A DNA stretch of 46,815 bases from Nemertoderma westbladi (taxonomy: Eukaryota > Xenacoelomorpha > Nemertodermatida > Nemertodermatidae): positions 1-46,815 of the forward strand of contig JAUCBJ010001025.1 of the NCBI GenBank assembly GCA_032718475.1, written 5' to 3'. Below the pieces are notes generated by a model that searched no databases, had not been told where the DNA came from, and was given only the letters and a program-made list of their open reading frames with translations. Shown one piece after another: positions 19,120 to 29,700 of the stretch; the stretch's first letter is position 1; each line of letters opens with the position of its first letter. Made by a program: the position numbers and the translations under genes.

Positions 19120-22100
19120 CTTTATGGAGAGTTAGATAGTTAGAATTGATAAAAAGTATTTGAAAACAACCGAGCAAAGGGTCGTTAAGTAAACTTTAGG
19201 AAAACTATTTATTTTGGCAGCAAAACATTTCATTTTAATAAATTAATTTAGTTTAAAACTAAAATAATTGTTTAGACTCATTATCCTTTAGTAGAGTAGT
19301 TCATTATTACATTAAGGGGGGGGGGGGGGGGGGGGGGTCAGAAATCATGTGTTGAAATTTGATTTCTGTGCAGTCCAGACCATAAGCTACACGTATTAAA
19401 AAAAAATGAGAATGCTATTTCTGGAGAAGGCCCAAATTAATTTCGACCAAACTTTGCCAGGGTGTCACATAAAAATTTAGTCCATTTCTCATTCAAGTTA
19501 TCATAGCATGAAAACTTTTCAATGAAACATAAATAAAAATATTCAAGTAGTTCTCACATGAACTACAATTTAATGAATCATAAACCACCTTCTCAGAATG
19601 AAGACTTCTCAAGAAATATGATTTTTAAAATCCCCGATCGGGTAAAATGTTGTTTTCCAGAAAACCCGTTTAAAGATAAAGGTATAGAAATCAGTTCATA
19701 AATATCGTAATAATTATTTTAAAATTAGAAATCTATCATGTTTAAACTATATTAATATCATTATTCATTAAAAGCCTGGTCACATTCATATGGAATTATG
19801 AAAACTCCCATAGTAAATAATCACAATAGTCAGGGAGGGCCAATCACCTACTACTCGTTATTTATGATTGCAATGCGGTATTTTGCCGGAAGCTTGAAGA
19901 ATGTGGCCTGTTATTCAATAATCATAAAACAACTGCCTTCTATATCAAGATGTGATGCTCTTTTATGTGAAATTATAAATTTAAGCACCCATGGTTATAA
20001 CCGTTGTTAACGTGGTTACCATGGTTATAAGTACATAAGAGGCAATCAAATATTGAACTGAGCTGATCATTTCCTGGGTGAGCTGATGTGATAATAGTTT
20101 ATCTCAACGCACTGTTGCAGGGCTCAGTGATAATAGTTTATCTCAACGCACTGTTGCAGGGCTCAGTGATAATAGTTTATCTCAACGCACTGTTGCAGGG
20201 CTCAGTGATAATAGTTTATCTCAACGCACTGTTGCAGGGCTCAGTGATAATAGTTTATCTCAACGCACTGTTGCAGGGCTCAGTGATAATAGTTTATCTC
20301 AACGCACTGTTGCAGGGCTCAGTGATAATAGTTTATCTCAACGCACTGTTGCAGGGCTCAGTGATAATAGTTTATCTCAACGCACTGTTGCAGGGCTCAG
20401 TGATAATAGTTTATCTCAACGCACTGTTGCAGGGCTCAGTGATAATAGTTTATCTCAACGCACTGTTGCAGGGCTCAGTGATAATAGTTTATCTCAACGC
20501 GCTGTTGCAGGGCTCAGTGATAATAGTTTATCTCAACGCACTGTTGCAGGGCTCAGAGTTGCAAAGCATCTTCTCAATGAGTAGAAATGAAGAAAAATAT
20601 GGATACTTTCTGTTGATCGATTCTGCACTCATTGAAATTAAGGGACTATAACAACTAATATTCATATTTCGTATTAATATAGTTCGTTTCCCGCACCTGG
20701 TTCGCTTACTGTTACTAAATTAACTGAAAGTCAACAACTACTCAGAATTTTTGAAACGAAAACCGTTTTCATCACCAAATTCACCATTGAATTCTGGTTT
20801 AGAAACGGTGATAAAAAAAATATCGAAAATTTTGACCAATTTGCACTCTACCCCCCCCCCCCCCCCTAACTTTATCTATGATCATGGTCACAAATATATT
20901 GCTGATAAGAACTCACTTTTGAGATGATAGTTCTTTAGGCTGAAAAGGAAAGAAAACAACCCAGAACTAAGGGTATAAAATCAGTGATCAAGAGAAAGGA
21001 GCAGGTTACAGTTTCATCAACCAAAACATTATCAAAAACCCGGAACTATGGGTAAAGTGAAAGATTTAAATTTGGCCAGAATTTGTTTATGTTTAGGCGG
21101 GGACTTCCAATTCCAATTTTGTATATATTTTCGCTTGTTTTCATCCATTCTAACTAGCCAACCTCATGTATTAGCTCTTCGTTATTTCCATTGTCGCCCC
21201 CGTGTGTTATTTTATTGAACTGCCGACAGAGTTTGCGGCTGTAGCAGTCCATTGCGTACGCCGCCGCTAGGTACGGCAGCAGACGGCACTGCTGACTCTG
21301 GTATTCTAGAACTGGAATTTCGTGGAGTTTTCCAGTCGACGGCTCGTGAAACTGCTTCCGGACGGCGGAGTAACGAATCGCGATGACGAGAGAGAGTTTC
21401 ATATTGACGACTCCGATGGTTGTTATGCCAACGCGACCGCCGGACAACGAGCCCAGAGTGGCCGCGAATCGTTTATCGTCGTTGCTATAGCGACTAACGT
21501 ACTCCCCACCCTCGCTCACGTCGCTGTGTTTATTTAGAAGATTTTCCCGCGGAATCCGGTAGTTATTAAAGGAAACGAATCCGTTGTCGATCCCGTTGAG
21601 ACCCAGTTTCTTACCGATGTCGCCAACAGTAACGCCATCTAGCGGGAGCAAAGTAGTAGCTTCGCGAATCGGCGTAACGAATCCGTGTAACCCGTGGCAA
21701 CTGTCGTCTCCAGCGTATAGTTGCGCGAAAAGAACTGCGTGCGTCGCCGACTTTCCGAGGTTTCCCACCCAGAATTTGGTTGCCTCGGTATCCGGAGTGT
21801 TTATAAGAAACTCCCGCGTGTCGGCGTCGTACCGTGCCGTAGTTCGGGTCGACTTTACGTCGGAACCGTGGGATAATTCCGTCAACGCGAAACAACCGAA
21901 CAATCCCAGATCGGAAGTCTCCTCTACGAACCGACGATGTCTCGCTGTTCCCATGGCAACCACTGCCGAGCCGAACATTTGGAAATGAAGAACGAACTTT
22001 GAGAGGCAATTCCAGTCGAACATTCCCATGGAATGCTGAAAGTTGTACATCAGTAAGGGATCTTTAGCCAACCCCTCTTGCGTCACCAACTGGCATTCTA

Positions 22101-22371
22101 TTATTCTCCTTGTTCTCAACGCCGTCACCTCCCTGAGATCATCGTGACTCTCGCCTGCTTTTTGGGAACTTTTCGCGAACACTGGTTCCCGCTCTATTAG
22201 TTCCCAAACTCTCCGTTGATACAGCAGACTGTCACCTCCGTACCAAAGGAAACGTAGTCGTCGCCAATCAAAGCTCGCCCTGTCTCTGTAGGCAGTGAGA
22301 CCCCCAGCGGGGAGATCAGGAATCAGAGTTAGTATGTCAAGTTTCTGTCCTTCGCTTGAGACAGCAGACAT
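18247..22371 (-). CDS. ACOX3: peroxisomal acyl-CoA oxidase 3 (branched-chain), complete, 2 exons
   Basis: A flavoenzyme that oxidises acyl-CoA (branched-chain such as pristanoyl-CoA in the ACOX3 class) to trans-2-enoyl-CoA, making H2O2, in the first step of peroxisomal beta-oxidation. Exons 22371-21163 and 19119-18247 join in phase 0 to give 693 residues, close to the ~700 of the family. Seen: GCFALTELSHGS (about 159-170) and KFWVGNLGKSATHA of the flavin/substrate domain, IPVLEYQSQQCRLLPYLAA, CREACGGHGYL (426-436), and TYEGDN with the expected catalytic Glu at about 455. DAVALVDVFAPPDF precedes the final SKL, a type 1 peroxisome targeting signal. The start at 22371 (MSAVSSEGQ) fits the family N-terminus; an in-frame ATG at 22395 would add 8 residues. 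Having only one intron is unusual for an animal ACOX. Confidence 0.96.
19316..19337 (+). repeat. poly-G tract (22 bp)
   Basis: Homopolymer of 22 G within the ACOX3 intron, reading as poly-C in the sense of the gene. Its exact length is doubtful in any assembly. Confidence 0.9.
19338..20087. other. ACOX3 intron, unique part, no gene seen
   Basis: About 750 bp of AT-rich sequence between the poly-G tract and the 39-bp array. Nothing recognisable. Confidence 0.5.
20088..20555. repeat. 39-bp minisatellite, exactly 12 copies
   Basis: Unit of 39 bp beginning GTGATAATAGTTTATCTCAA. 12 x 39 = 468 bp; one substitution seen (CGCACTG to CGCGCTG in copy 11). It is located in the single ACOX3 intron. 39 is a multiple of 3, which explains an open plus-strand frame; I do not read it as a gene. 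No clear similarity to the ACOX3 splice junctions. Confidence 0.97.
20851..20866 (+). repeat. poly-C tract (16 bp)
   Basis: Homopolymer of 16 C in the ACOX3 intron. Confidence 0.9.
20990..21042 (-). mobile_element. fragment related to the MITE-like element
   Basis: On the minus strand this reads GTTTTGGTT, a short spacer, then ACTGTAACCTGCTCCTTTC. The same blocks occur in the same order in the element at 22955-23168. It is a partial, diverged copy in opposite orientation inside the ACOX3 intron; the ends are not identified. Confidence 0.4.
21163..22371 (-). CDS. ACOX3: ACOX3 exon 1: N-terminal and flavin domain
   Basis: 403 codons from MSAVSSEGQ to EELIHE. Donor GAG|gttggc at 21162 is weak but is placed where the protein match to the family continues in exon 2. 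A 5' UTR intron ending in aataatctag just before the ATG is possible; it would exclude the upstream ATG at 22395. Confidence 0.93.
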
Positions 22372-22717
22372 TTCTAGATTATTGCATAACAGCATCCAAT
22401 AGGAAATATATTAGATGCTTTATGTGACATATTTTGATATTCCGAAAAAGCAAAAGCCTTATTGTAATGAAGAAAAGTAAAAAAAATCACTAAAAAACGC
22501 CAAACTTTAAAAAATTGAATGTAAAATTGAAGTGCATAATTTTATCACAAATATATACGTAAATAATACTACTGGTTGCTAGGAAGGAGTTGTTTCTATG
22601 TATTGTAGTGTGGAACACCTTAGTGTGTCCATATGGATTCAATCACATTGAGGTGTAACTGAAGCAAATCTGGTATGTGAAGGTGTTTGAAGGCAGCATG
22701 ATTGATGTGTTTTATAA
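22372..22717. other. region upstream of ACOX3, no further gene seen
   Basis: 5' flank of ACOX3 (minus strand). A CCAAT pentamer lies at 22395 onward on the plus strand, too close to the start to be persuasive. No TATA box is convincing in this AT-rich stretch. Confidence 0.4.
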
Positions 22718-22742
22718 GGGGTGGGGGTGGGGGTGGGGGAGA
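22718..22742 (+). promoter_or_regulatory. G-quadruplex-type G-run cluster upstream of ACOX3
   Basis: Four consecutive runs of four or five G separated by single T bases (GGGGTGGGGGTGGGGG and on), about 350 bp upstream of the ACOX3 start. The pattern fits an intramolecular G4 with one-base loops. A promoter role is inferred from position only. Confidence 0.5.
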
Positions 22743-22954
22743 GGTTGGTAACGGAAATTGTTCAGACTAAATATAACCTAATAAGTCAAGCCACAAACGT
22801 TTTTTACACGAATTCGATAACAGTGTGTATCGTGTAATCGCTTCAACTAATAAAATATTTGATGATAAAAATAGTTGAAACGAAATATTAACAATCTGGT
22901 CGTCCAGGAAACGGACCAATATTCTACCTCGGTCTTCTTGCGTGCGTAGATAAT

Positions 22955-23168
22955 GGGGGAAACTGGACGCATAAAAATTCATCCCAGACGCACATAACTG
23001 CTGATCACTCTCAAAAATAAAACTGTAACCTGATCTATTGTGTTTAGTTTATTGTTTTGGTTAAAATAACGTGTCACTGTAACCTGCTCCTTTCCCCAAA
23101 TTGAGAATTTAACATTGATGAGGGATATTAATTCGCCAAGATGGGATTTGCGTCCAGTTCCCTCCCTT
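22955..23168 (+). mobile_element. MITE-like element, copy B
   Basis: About 214 bp between ACOX3 and the dynein gene. It starts GGGGGAAACTGGACGCA and ends in ATTTGCGTCCAGTTCCC, so the two ends form an imperfect terminal inverted repeat of about 15 bp. It shares its core with 11646-11805 in the same orientation, plus about 50 bp of extra sequence. Non-coding. The TIR structure suggests a DNA-transposon-derived MITE; target-site duplications are not clear. Confidence 0.6.
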
Positions 23169-23500
23169 TCTGTATTGCGTCAACATTAGCGGGTTTTTCA
23201 CTTTTTCTCTTGAATTTATGTAGTGTTGCTCATAAAAAAATCATATTTGCATTGGATATATATTTAAGAAGTCTATTGATTGTTAAAAGTTACATAACAA
23301 TTAATTCACATGTTTATCAATTATGTATTATTTACATGAAAATACTACAAAAATATAACGCATTTACTTATTATTAAATAGTTCATTGTCAAAGGTTCCA
23401 CAAAATATATGACTATAGTAAAAAACATTTTAATAACGCAGAGCTTTCAGCGAAGCCTATAGCCAACATGGATTAAACTTTAACAAAATGTTATAATCGA

Positions 23501-23506
23501 TTTATT
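23501..23506 (-). promoter_or_regulatory. likely polyadenylation signal of the dynein gene
   Basis: AATAAA on the minus strand, about 230 nt past the dynein stop, and the first canonical hexamer after it. Confidence 0.45.
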
Positions 23507-23736
23507 AAATAAATATTTACAACTATTTACAATCTATTGTGATCAATATTATTGCACAACGTGGGATAAAAAATTATATTTACTAACAATTTACTTCAAC
23601 TCTTGGCTTAAATCCGGGGCCCACATCAATTAAAATTAATTACAAGACGATGTTATTACAGTATTATAATTAAAAGTATATATAATCTAAATTAAATAGA
23701 TTATAATTGAAAGGTTCCAAGTTAAATTATAAAATA

Positions 23737-26700
23737 TTATTTGAAATCACACAACAAGGCAACGCCTCGTAGGATCCAGAAGTCTGGGTGTTGGTCCGTG
23801 TGCAAAGAGAGCGAACATATGTAATTGAGATCGGTTCGTGATGGTTTCTTATAGACTGGACATTCGTACAACCGCTCCTTAGAGTTACTGGCACCAGTCT
23901 GCAAGTCGGCATAGATACGGACTACCGGTAATGGAGTGAAGAGAACTTTCATAGTGGATTCTGTGAGTTTGGATGACTTTCGGTTCCACCCTCCGCCATC
24001 CAGAAATAAACCGTAAACGAAGACCCCCTCGACGGGGGAATGACTCACTTCTTCTCGCATCATTCTTGTAACCTCGTTAGCTAGAACGACGTCATCTAGA
24101 GCCCAACCGGTGTGCGATCGGGTTGTCTCCTGACGCATCGCCGTGAGGAAACCCTGCGGGTTAAACATTCCCGTCATCCAGAAGCAGTTAGGTCGACCTT
24201 CGAGAATCCAGGATCGCATTTGGGCATTGCGATCTAGCAACTCAGTAAACCAGAAACCCAAGGTGGAGCTCAGCCAGGAGACTTTGGCCCAGGTGTCCGG
24301 CACTCGTGCATTGAACATGTTGTCTAGGGCATCCTGGAGGATCTCATTCATTATGATGCTGCCCTCGATGGCCAACTTGAGGTCATGGAGGGTGGTGCGA
24401 ACCGATGTTATCACTCTCTGCATCCGATGCAACTCTTGGCGTAGGAATATATTCAGCGGTTGAGTGACGCCGTATGATTTAAGTCTTTCTTTTACTTTGA
24501 ACGGGTTGTAATCCGGAGGTAATTTCTCCTCCATTTCGGAGGCCATCCGAAGAACTTGTGTTTCTCTACTTTCCCCACTAGAGGCGTTTGATTCCTTTGG
24601 TTGTATATTCAATATAGTAGCGAGACAATCATTCGCGAAGTTGGTCTGGTAGGTGATGTCTGCATTGGGATGCAGACCAAATGCTTGTGGGGTATCAATT
24701 AAAGGAAGCTTGTCAATGTGGTTACGAATTTCCTCAAGTTCACTATCTCTTGGTATCGTGTACCCAATGTAGAAATTAAACTTCCGATCGAAAAGGTTTT
24801 CCCCGAACCAAACTCTGGCAAATGTGTTAAGCAACCTCTTATCAAAATCGTCTGTAACTCTTCCACCATAATGGACTTCCCCTATCATATATCGGATGGT
24901 AACCCAGGATACCCCGCGCTTGGTGTCTAAGTCATCCAGATGATTCTGACACACCATTACTGTCGCGCTAAAGTCAGCTTGGTTGAACTCATATGGAATG
25001 TTCCAGCCAAGGGGACCGAATTTACGGCGCTCTTGAACGACGCTATGCAGGAATGCAACTGCATACATCAGAGGTTTCCATTCCATTCGGTGTGAAATAT
25101 CCAGCTGTTCCTTAGTAACTTCTGCGTAAGTTCGCTTCAACCCAGCCTTCAAGCCAAGTGGAGGATCATTTGTGAATTTAATACTCGCTTGGAGTAATGA
25201 AATAGGGAACAACACATGGGGTTCCGTTGTTATCCAAACTCTCATTGCTGGGTCTATTTGCTCTGTTGTGGTAATCAACTCTAATAATTCGCTCATAAAA
25301 TTTAAATCTAAATGACAGTTTTGGAAGAGACACCAGCCTCCATTACGCATCATTTCCTTGAGTATGCGTCTCGCATGAACCTCTTGCCCTTGACCCATAG
25401 AGATGTCTTTGCAAATGATATTGTTATATTTCGCTAATTTCTCTATATTGGACGTGGGGTCGGATCCCATGCTCAGGAAGCAGATCAGGGGACTTCGGCA
25501 ATCTGATTCTTTCTTCCACATCTCCTCTAGATTTGTAACAACTGGAGCTGTGAACTCTTCTCCCAATGACGATGCCACATACATTCTCGCCTGACTAAGG
25601 ATTCTGTCTGGACACCAACATCGAATGAGAAGGAGTTTGTTGAATGTTGATAGGTTGTCATAGCCATCGGGAATGGTCACTGCTTCAGGTGCCTCGCTCT
25701 CAAACCAAGACTTCCAACTTTTCTCATTCTGATTCACCTGCTCCAAAATATTGTGAAACAATGGTAACTTAGAGAGTTGAACCAAATTTAACCAGGTTGT
25801 GTCCGTGATCCACCGTTTAGGTTTTGTTGGAGCCGAGATGAGATCAAGCATAGCACCACCCATAATAAATGTTTGGAATTCTTCATATCTTATGTTTTTT
25901 AAATTAATATCAATTTTTAGAGCCAATAATATAGTAAACATAAATTTGTGCATTTCATATAAACCTCTAGCTGTGTACCTAAATACTTCAAAAGTTAGAT
26001 ATTCCATTATGTTATGCACTCGTCTACTCGTGATGGGACTTTTAACCGATTGCACCATTGAATTGTGAAATAGGTTGAGGAATTGTTTCAATGATGTCTG
26101 ATACATTTCATTAACCAGAGAAATTTCTACAATTAAGAAATATAGAATGGATCCACGATTAGCTATTGGTCGGTATTCTTCTCTGGCTGCATTTATTTGT
26201 AATTCAGTTTGGGCAGCTATTGTAAGTTTTTCTTTAACCTCATTGGATACTGCCTTAGTGACACCTAATACTTCAATAAGGGACTGGTCTTCAACCAATG
26301 AACCCTCCACAGATGACAACTTCTGCAATAAATTTTCCTCAAGTTCCTGTAGTTTCTCTTTATTTGCTGTAACTTCATCAGCAAGACGAGTGCTCTCACT
26401 TTCCAATTCACTTTTCTCGTTTTTGGTAACAAGACCCAGTAACTGATCCTCAAGTCCCTTCATCGTCACAGTGAAATCTATTATAGAAGTTCGAGAAGAT
26501 ATCTCTGGTGTGTAATTAGGATTTGATAACTTTGTTGTTATGTAGAGACGAAATCCTTTAGATATATCAATCTCTTTGTCACCAACTGTAACTTTAAATG
26601 TTGAACCTGATTTGAAATAGATTTTTTCTAAAACATTGTCAAGACATGGGTCAAGCTCATCTCTCACATCCTCCAGTAACAGAGGCTGACCTAGAGATAT

Positions 26701-29700
26701 CGCATCCTCTAAATGAGTTCGGAAATACTTGTTGTCTAATTGTGTCACTATCATGTTGTTTTCACTTTCTTTATTTTTGATCCAATATTTAGCCTGAATT
26801 TGTGGGTCAATTACAAGAGGGTACCGAGAAGAATTGGTTACAATGACACCATTCTGTATACTAAGTTCATCACTAGGCAACCCTTGCAGGTTCCACCGAG
26901 AAACTGTGACTTTATCAACCAGCATATCATTAATATCAATTGATTGACTGTAAGGAATCGACCTGTCACCAATTATTTGTCTTGTTCGTGTTATAAGTTT
27001 TTGTCGGAATAGTTGATTGAATGGACCAGCATATGAAAGAAACCCTGTAATTAACAACGCATCACCCATTAATTTAAACAACTGTTCTTTAAACAGTCGA
27101 CTGCTCTCTGTCCACCGAATGCGCTCCCCTCCCAAACCCTGGATCAATTTGCTAGCACTCTCCATCTTAAAGCGACAGGCGTCCAACCGGTCAACTAAAT
27201 TCTGTTTGAATCCCATTACTGTATCATACCTCACCTGCACTTTCATCAATTCTTCTTCCTTTTCATTCAAAGCCACCTGTGCTTTTTCTAATTCATTATT
27301 AGCACTGACCAGTCGGTGCTCCTGAGCAGCTAGTGAAGCCTTTAAGGGTAAGACTTCTCTGTTAACAGAAAAAAACTTGGACATGGCAATTGTCCATGCT
27401 AGCAATCCAGCAACATTTCCAGACACCTTCTTAGCTGTTTCCATGTTATAATCAGCCATTTTTAAATAAGGTTCCATTAATTCAACAATCTCATCATTGA
27501 TACAGTCTTTGTCAAAATTTAGCAAATTAGATAAGAACTTTGAATCACCCATAACCTTCAGCGATTCACCCCATGATGCTTTCGGACATGTTTTTTCCAA
27601 ATCTGGAGAGCAAGGATCGAGCGGTTTCTGGAATAAAATGAGAACGCAGTCCAAAATCCTCATAATGAGATGAGGAGGTTTACCTAGCTTTCGAACAGTC
27701 GCTATATCAACGGCTTTAATTGTCTGCAATGCCATCTCAGCTTCCTCAAGAGCTGGTCTTGCTACTTCCAACTTTTCCTCAGCAATAGCCTTGTCACTCT
27801 CTATTAAATCAACTAGATCCTGGGCGATATTCTTAACGGACTCTACTTGTAGTTTCACTTTCTCAGCCGCATGGGCAAACTCTGCCACTTCTTTAAGGAC
27901 AAGATCTGCCTCTACTGTTGCTTTATCTAGCTCTACCTCTGTGACGACCAATTCCTTTTGCAGTTCATTAACACTTACAGTGGCCTCATCTAGCTTTAGG
28001 AGACCGGTATCCATTTTTTGATACGAATTTTTCAGAGTAGCACTTCTTTCTACATATATACTGTTATAACCATTAAGAAATGACAGATAACTTTTGGGGG
28101 TAACATGAGTTTGGCGTCGAAATCTCTCAAAATATGACGAGCACATTTCAGTTACTTCCACATGGACATCTGCCATTGCCTCCACTAGATAATTCTTGAT
28201 GTGCTGATAGTTTTGAAAATCTAAGTCTCTCGAATACTGAACAGAAACTGCAGTCAAAGCATCACGCGGCCATATTTGGAACCAGTCAATAGTGCAGCCC
28301 GAGATTAGAGCAGGAAATTTTAAAGCTCTGCTTTGAAATTGATTCCCAGCAGACGAGAAACAAAGAGTTACATGGAAATTCTTTCCTACTCGGCTGTAAA
28401 AGTAATCAATTAAATTTTCTTGGGTGGGTGGATGTCTGGGAAATTCTTTTTTCATAATTGGGATTAAATTGCTGCATATTTCATCCATTTCATCCTTGGC
28501 AAACAAATTTGACACTTCGCCACTAGCTAAAACATTGTTCATTGGTTCCAAAAACATTTCATCTTTAATATCATTATCAGTAAAGATGAAAGTTAATCCT
28601 TTTCCCTGCTCACCTGTTATGCGATACATCACCTTGAGATCAGTTAGAAAGTCGGCAACATTGTAGGAACGTGTAAGAGTAATTCGGTAGGTACTATAAC
28701 CAGCTATAAAGGAGGCCAATTTCGTGAGACTCTGCTTGCCACAGCCACCTACACCAACTAACAACGCATGTCCCTTCCATGTGCGAATAATACGGGAGAT
28801 TCTCATCAAATGTATCATAGCATCATCGAAAAATACCAAGTCCATTTCCCCCCCTCTAGATTCTTCATTGCATTCAGCCATGTGTTCCAGGAGCTTGGAT
28901 TTTAATTTATCAAATCCTGGAATGGGTTCATAAACCTTTGGAGCCATAAGATCATCATCGTCGACCTCATCACCTGTTGGTTCGGGGGCTTCCCTGAGAA
29001 AATCAACAAAATATGAATCTTCTTTTAGAAAGTCATTACATTCAATTTTCAGTTCCGATTGAAGTAGGTCTCTCACTGTCGCATTAAACCATTGCTTATC
29101 TACCTGGTTCACAAATCGATCAGCAACAACACGTTCTATTTCATGTCGCCAAAGCTCAAAGAGTCTGGATCTCGAGTTTATAACATCCGCAGTGGAATTC
29201 AGCATCCCTTGCCAAATTCTACTCAAATCCCTGAGATTAAAAACATAATGAAATTTTCCTGGAATTGGTAACATTTTGATTTTCGTACATTGCCATATGA
29301 GCCTGGTTAATGAGACTAGTTGACTAACACATTCTACTACCTCTGTACAAAAACCTCTCTCAGTAATAAAGTGCCCACATCCAATAGTGTTATAGATCTT
29401 ATCAATACTGTTGTTGCTAGGAAGAGTGCAATTAAAAACATTAAATTGACGACGAAGTCGTTCAGGAATGTTGTTTCTCCCTCCTCCTGGATGAATCATT
29501 GCAGCCAGAAACTGGACATCAACTATTGTCGTAAAATCTCCAGGTTTATCCAAGTTATAGAAACCAGAAACATCTAATAGTTGCCTGACGATTTCATTGG
29601 TCACTTGATCACCCCACTCATTAATTACTGGCATGTTAATGTCATCAATGAATACTGTCATTTTCTTACCAGCCCGAGGTCCATAAGTGTGACCAACATG

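Noticed and set aside
20088-20651. 187-codon open frame with IVYLNALLQGS repeats
   Set aside because: In-frame reading of the 12-copy 39-bp array in the ACOX3 intron, on the opposite strand to the gene.
21322-22009. Plus- and minus-strand frames overlapping ACOX3 exon 1
   Set aside because: Shadows of the ACOX3 coding sequence in other frames.
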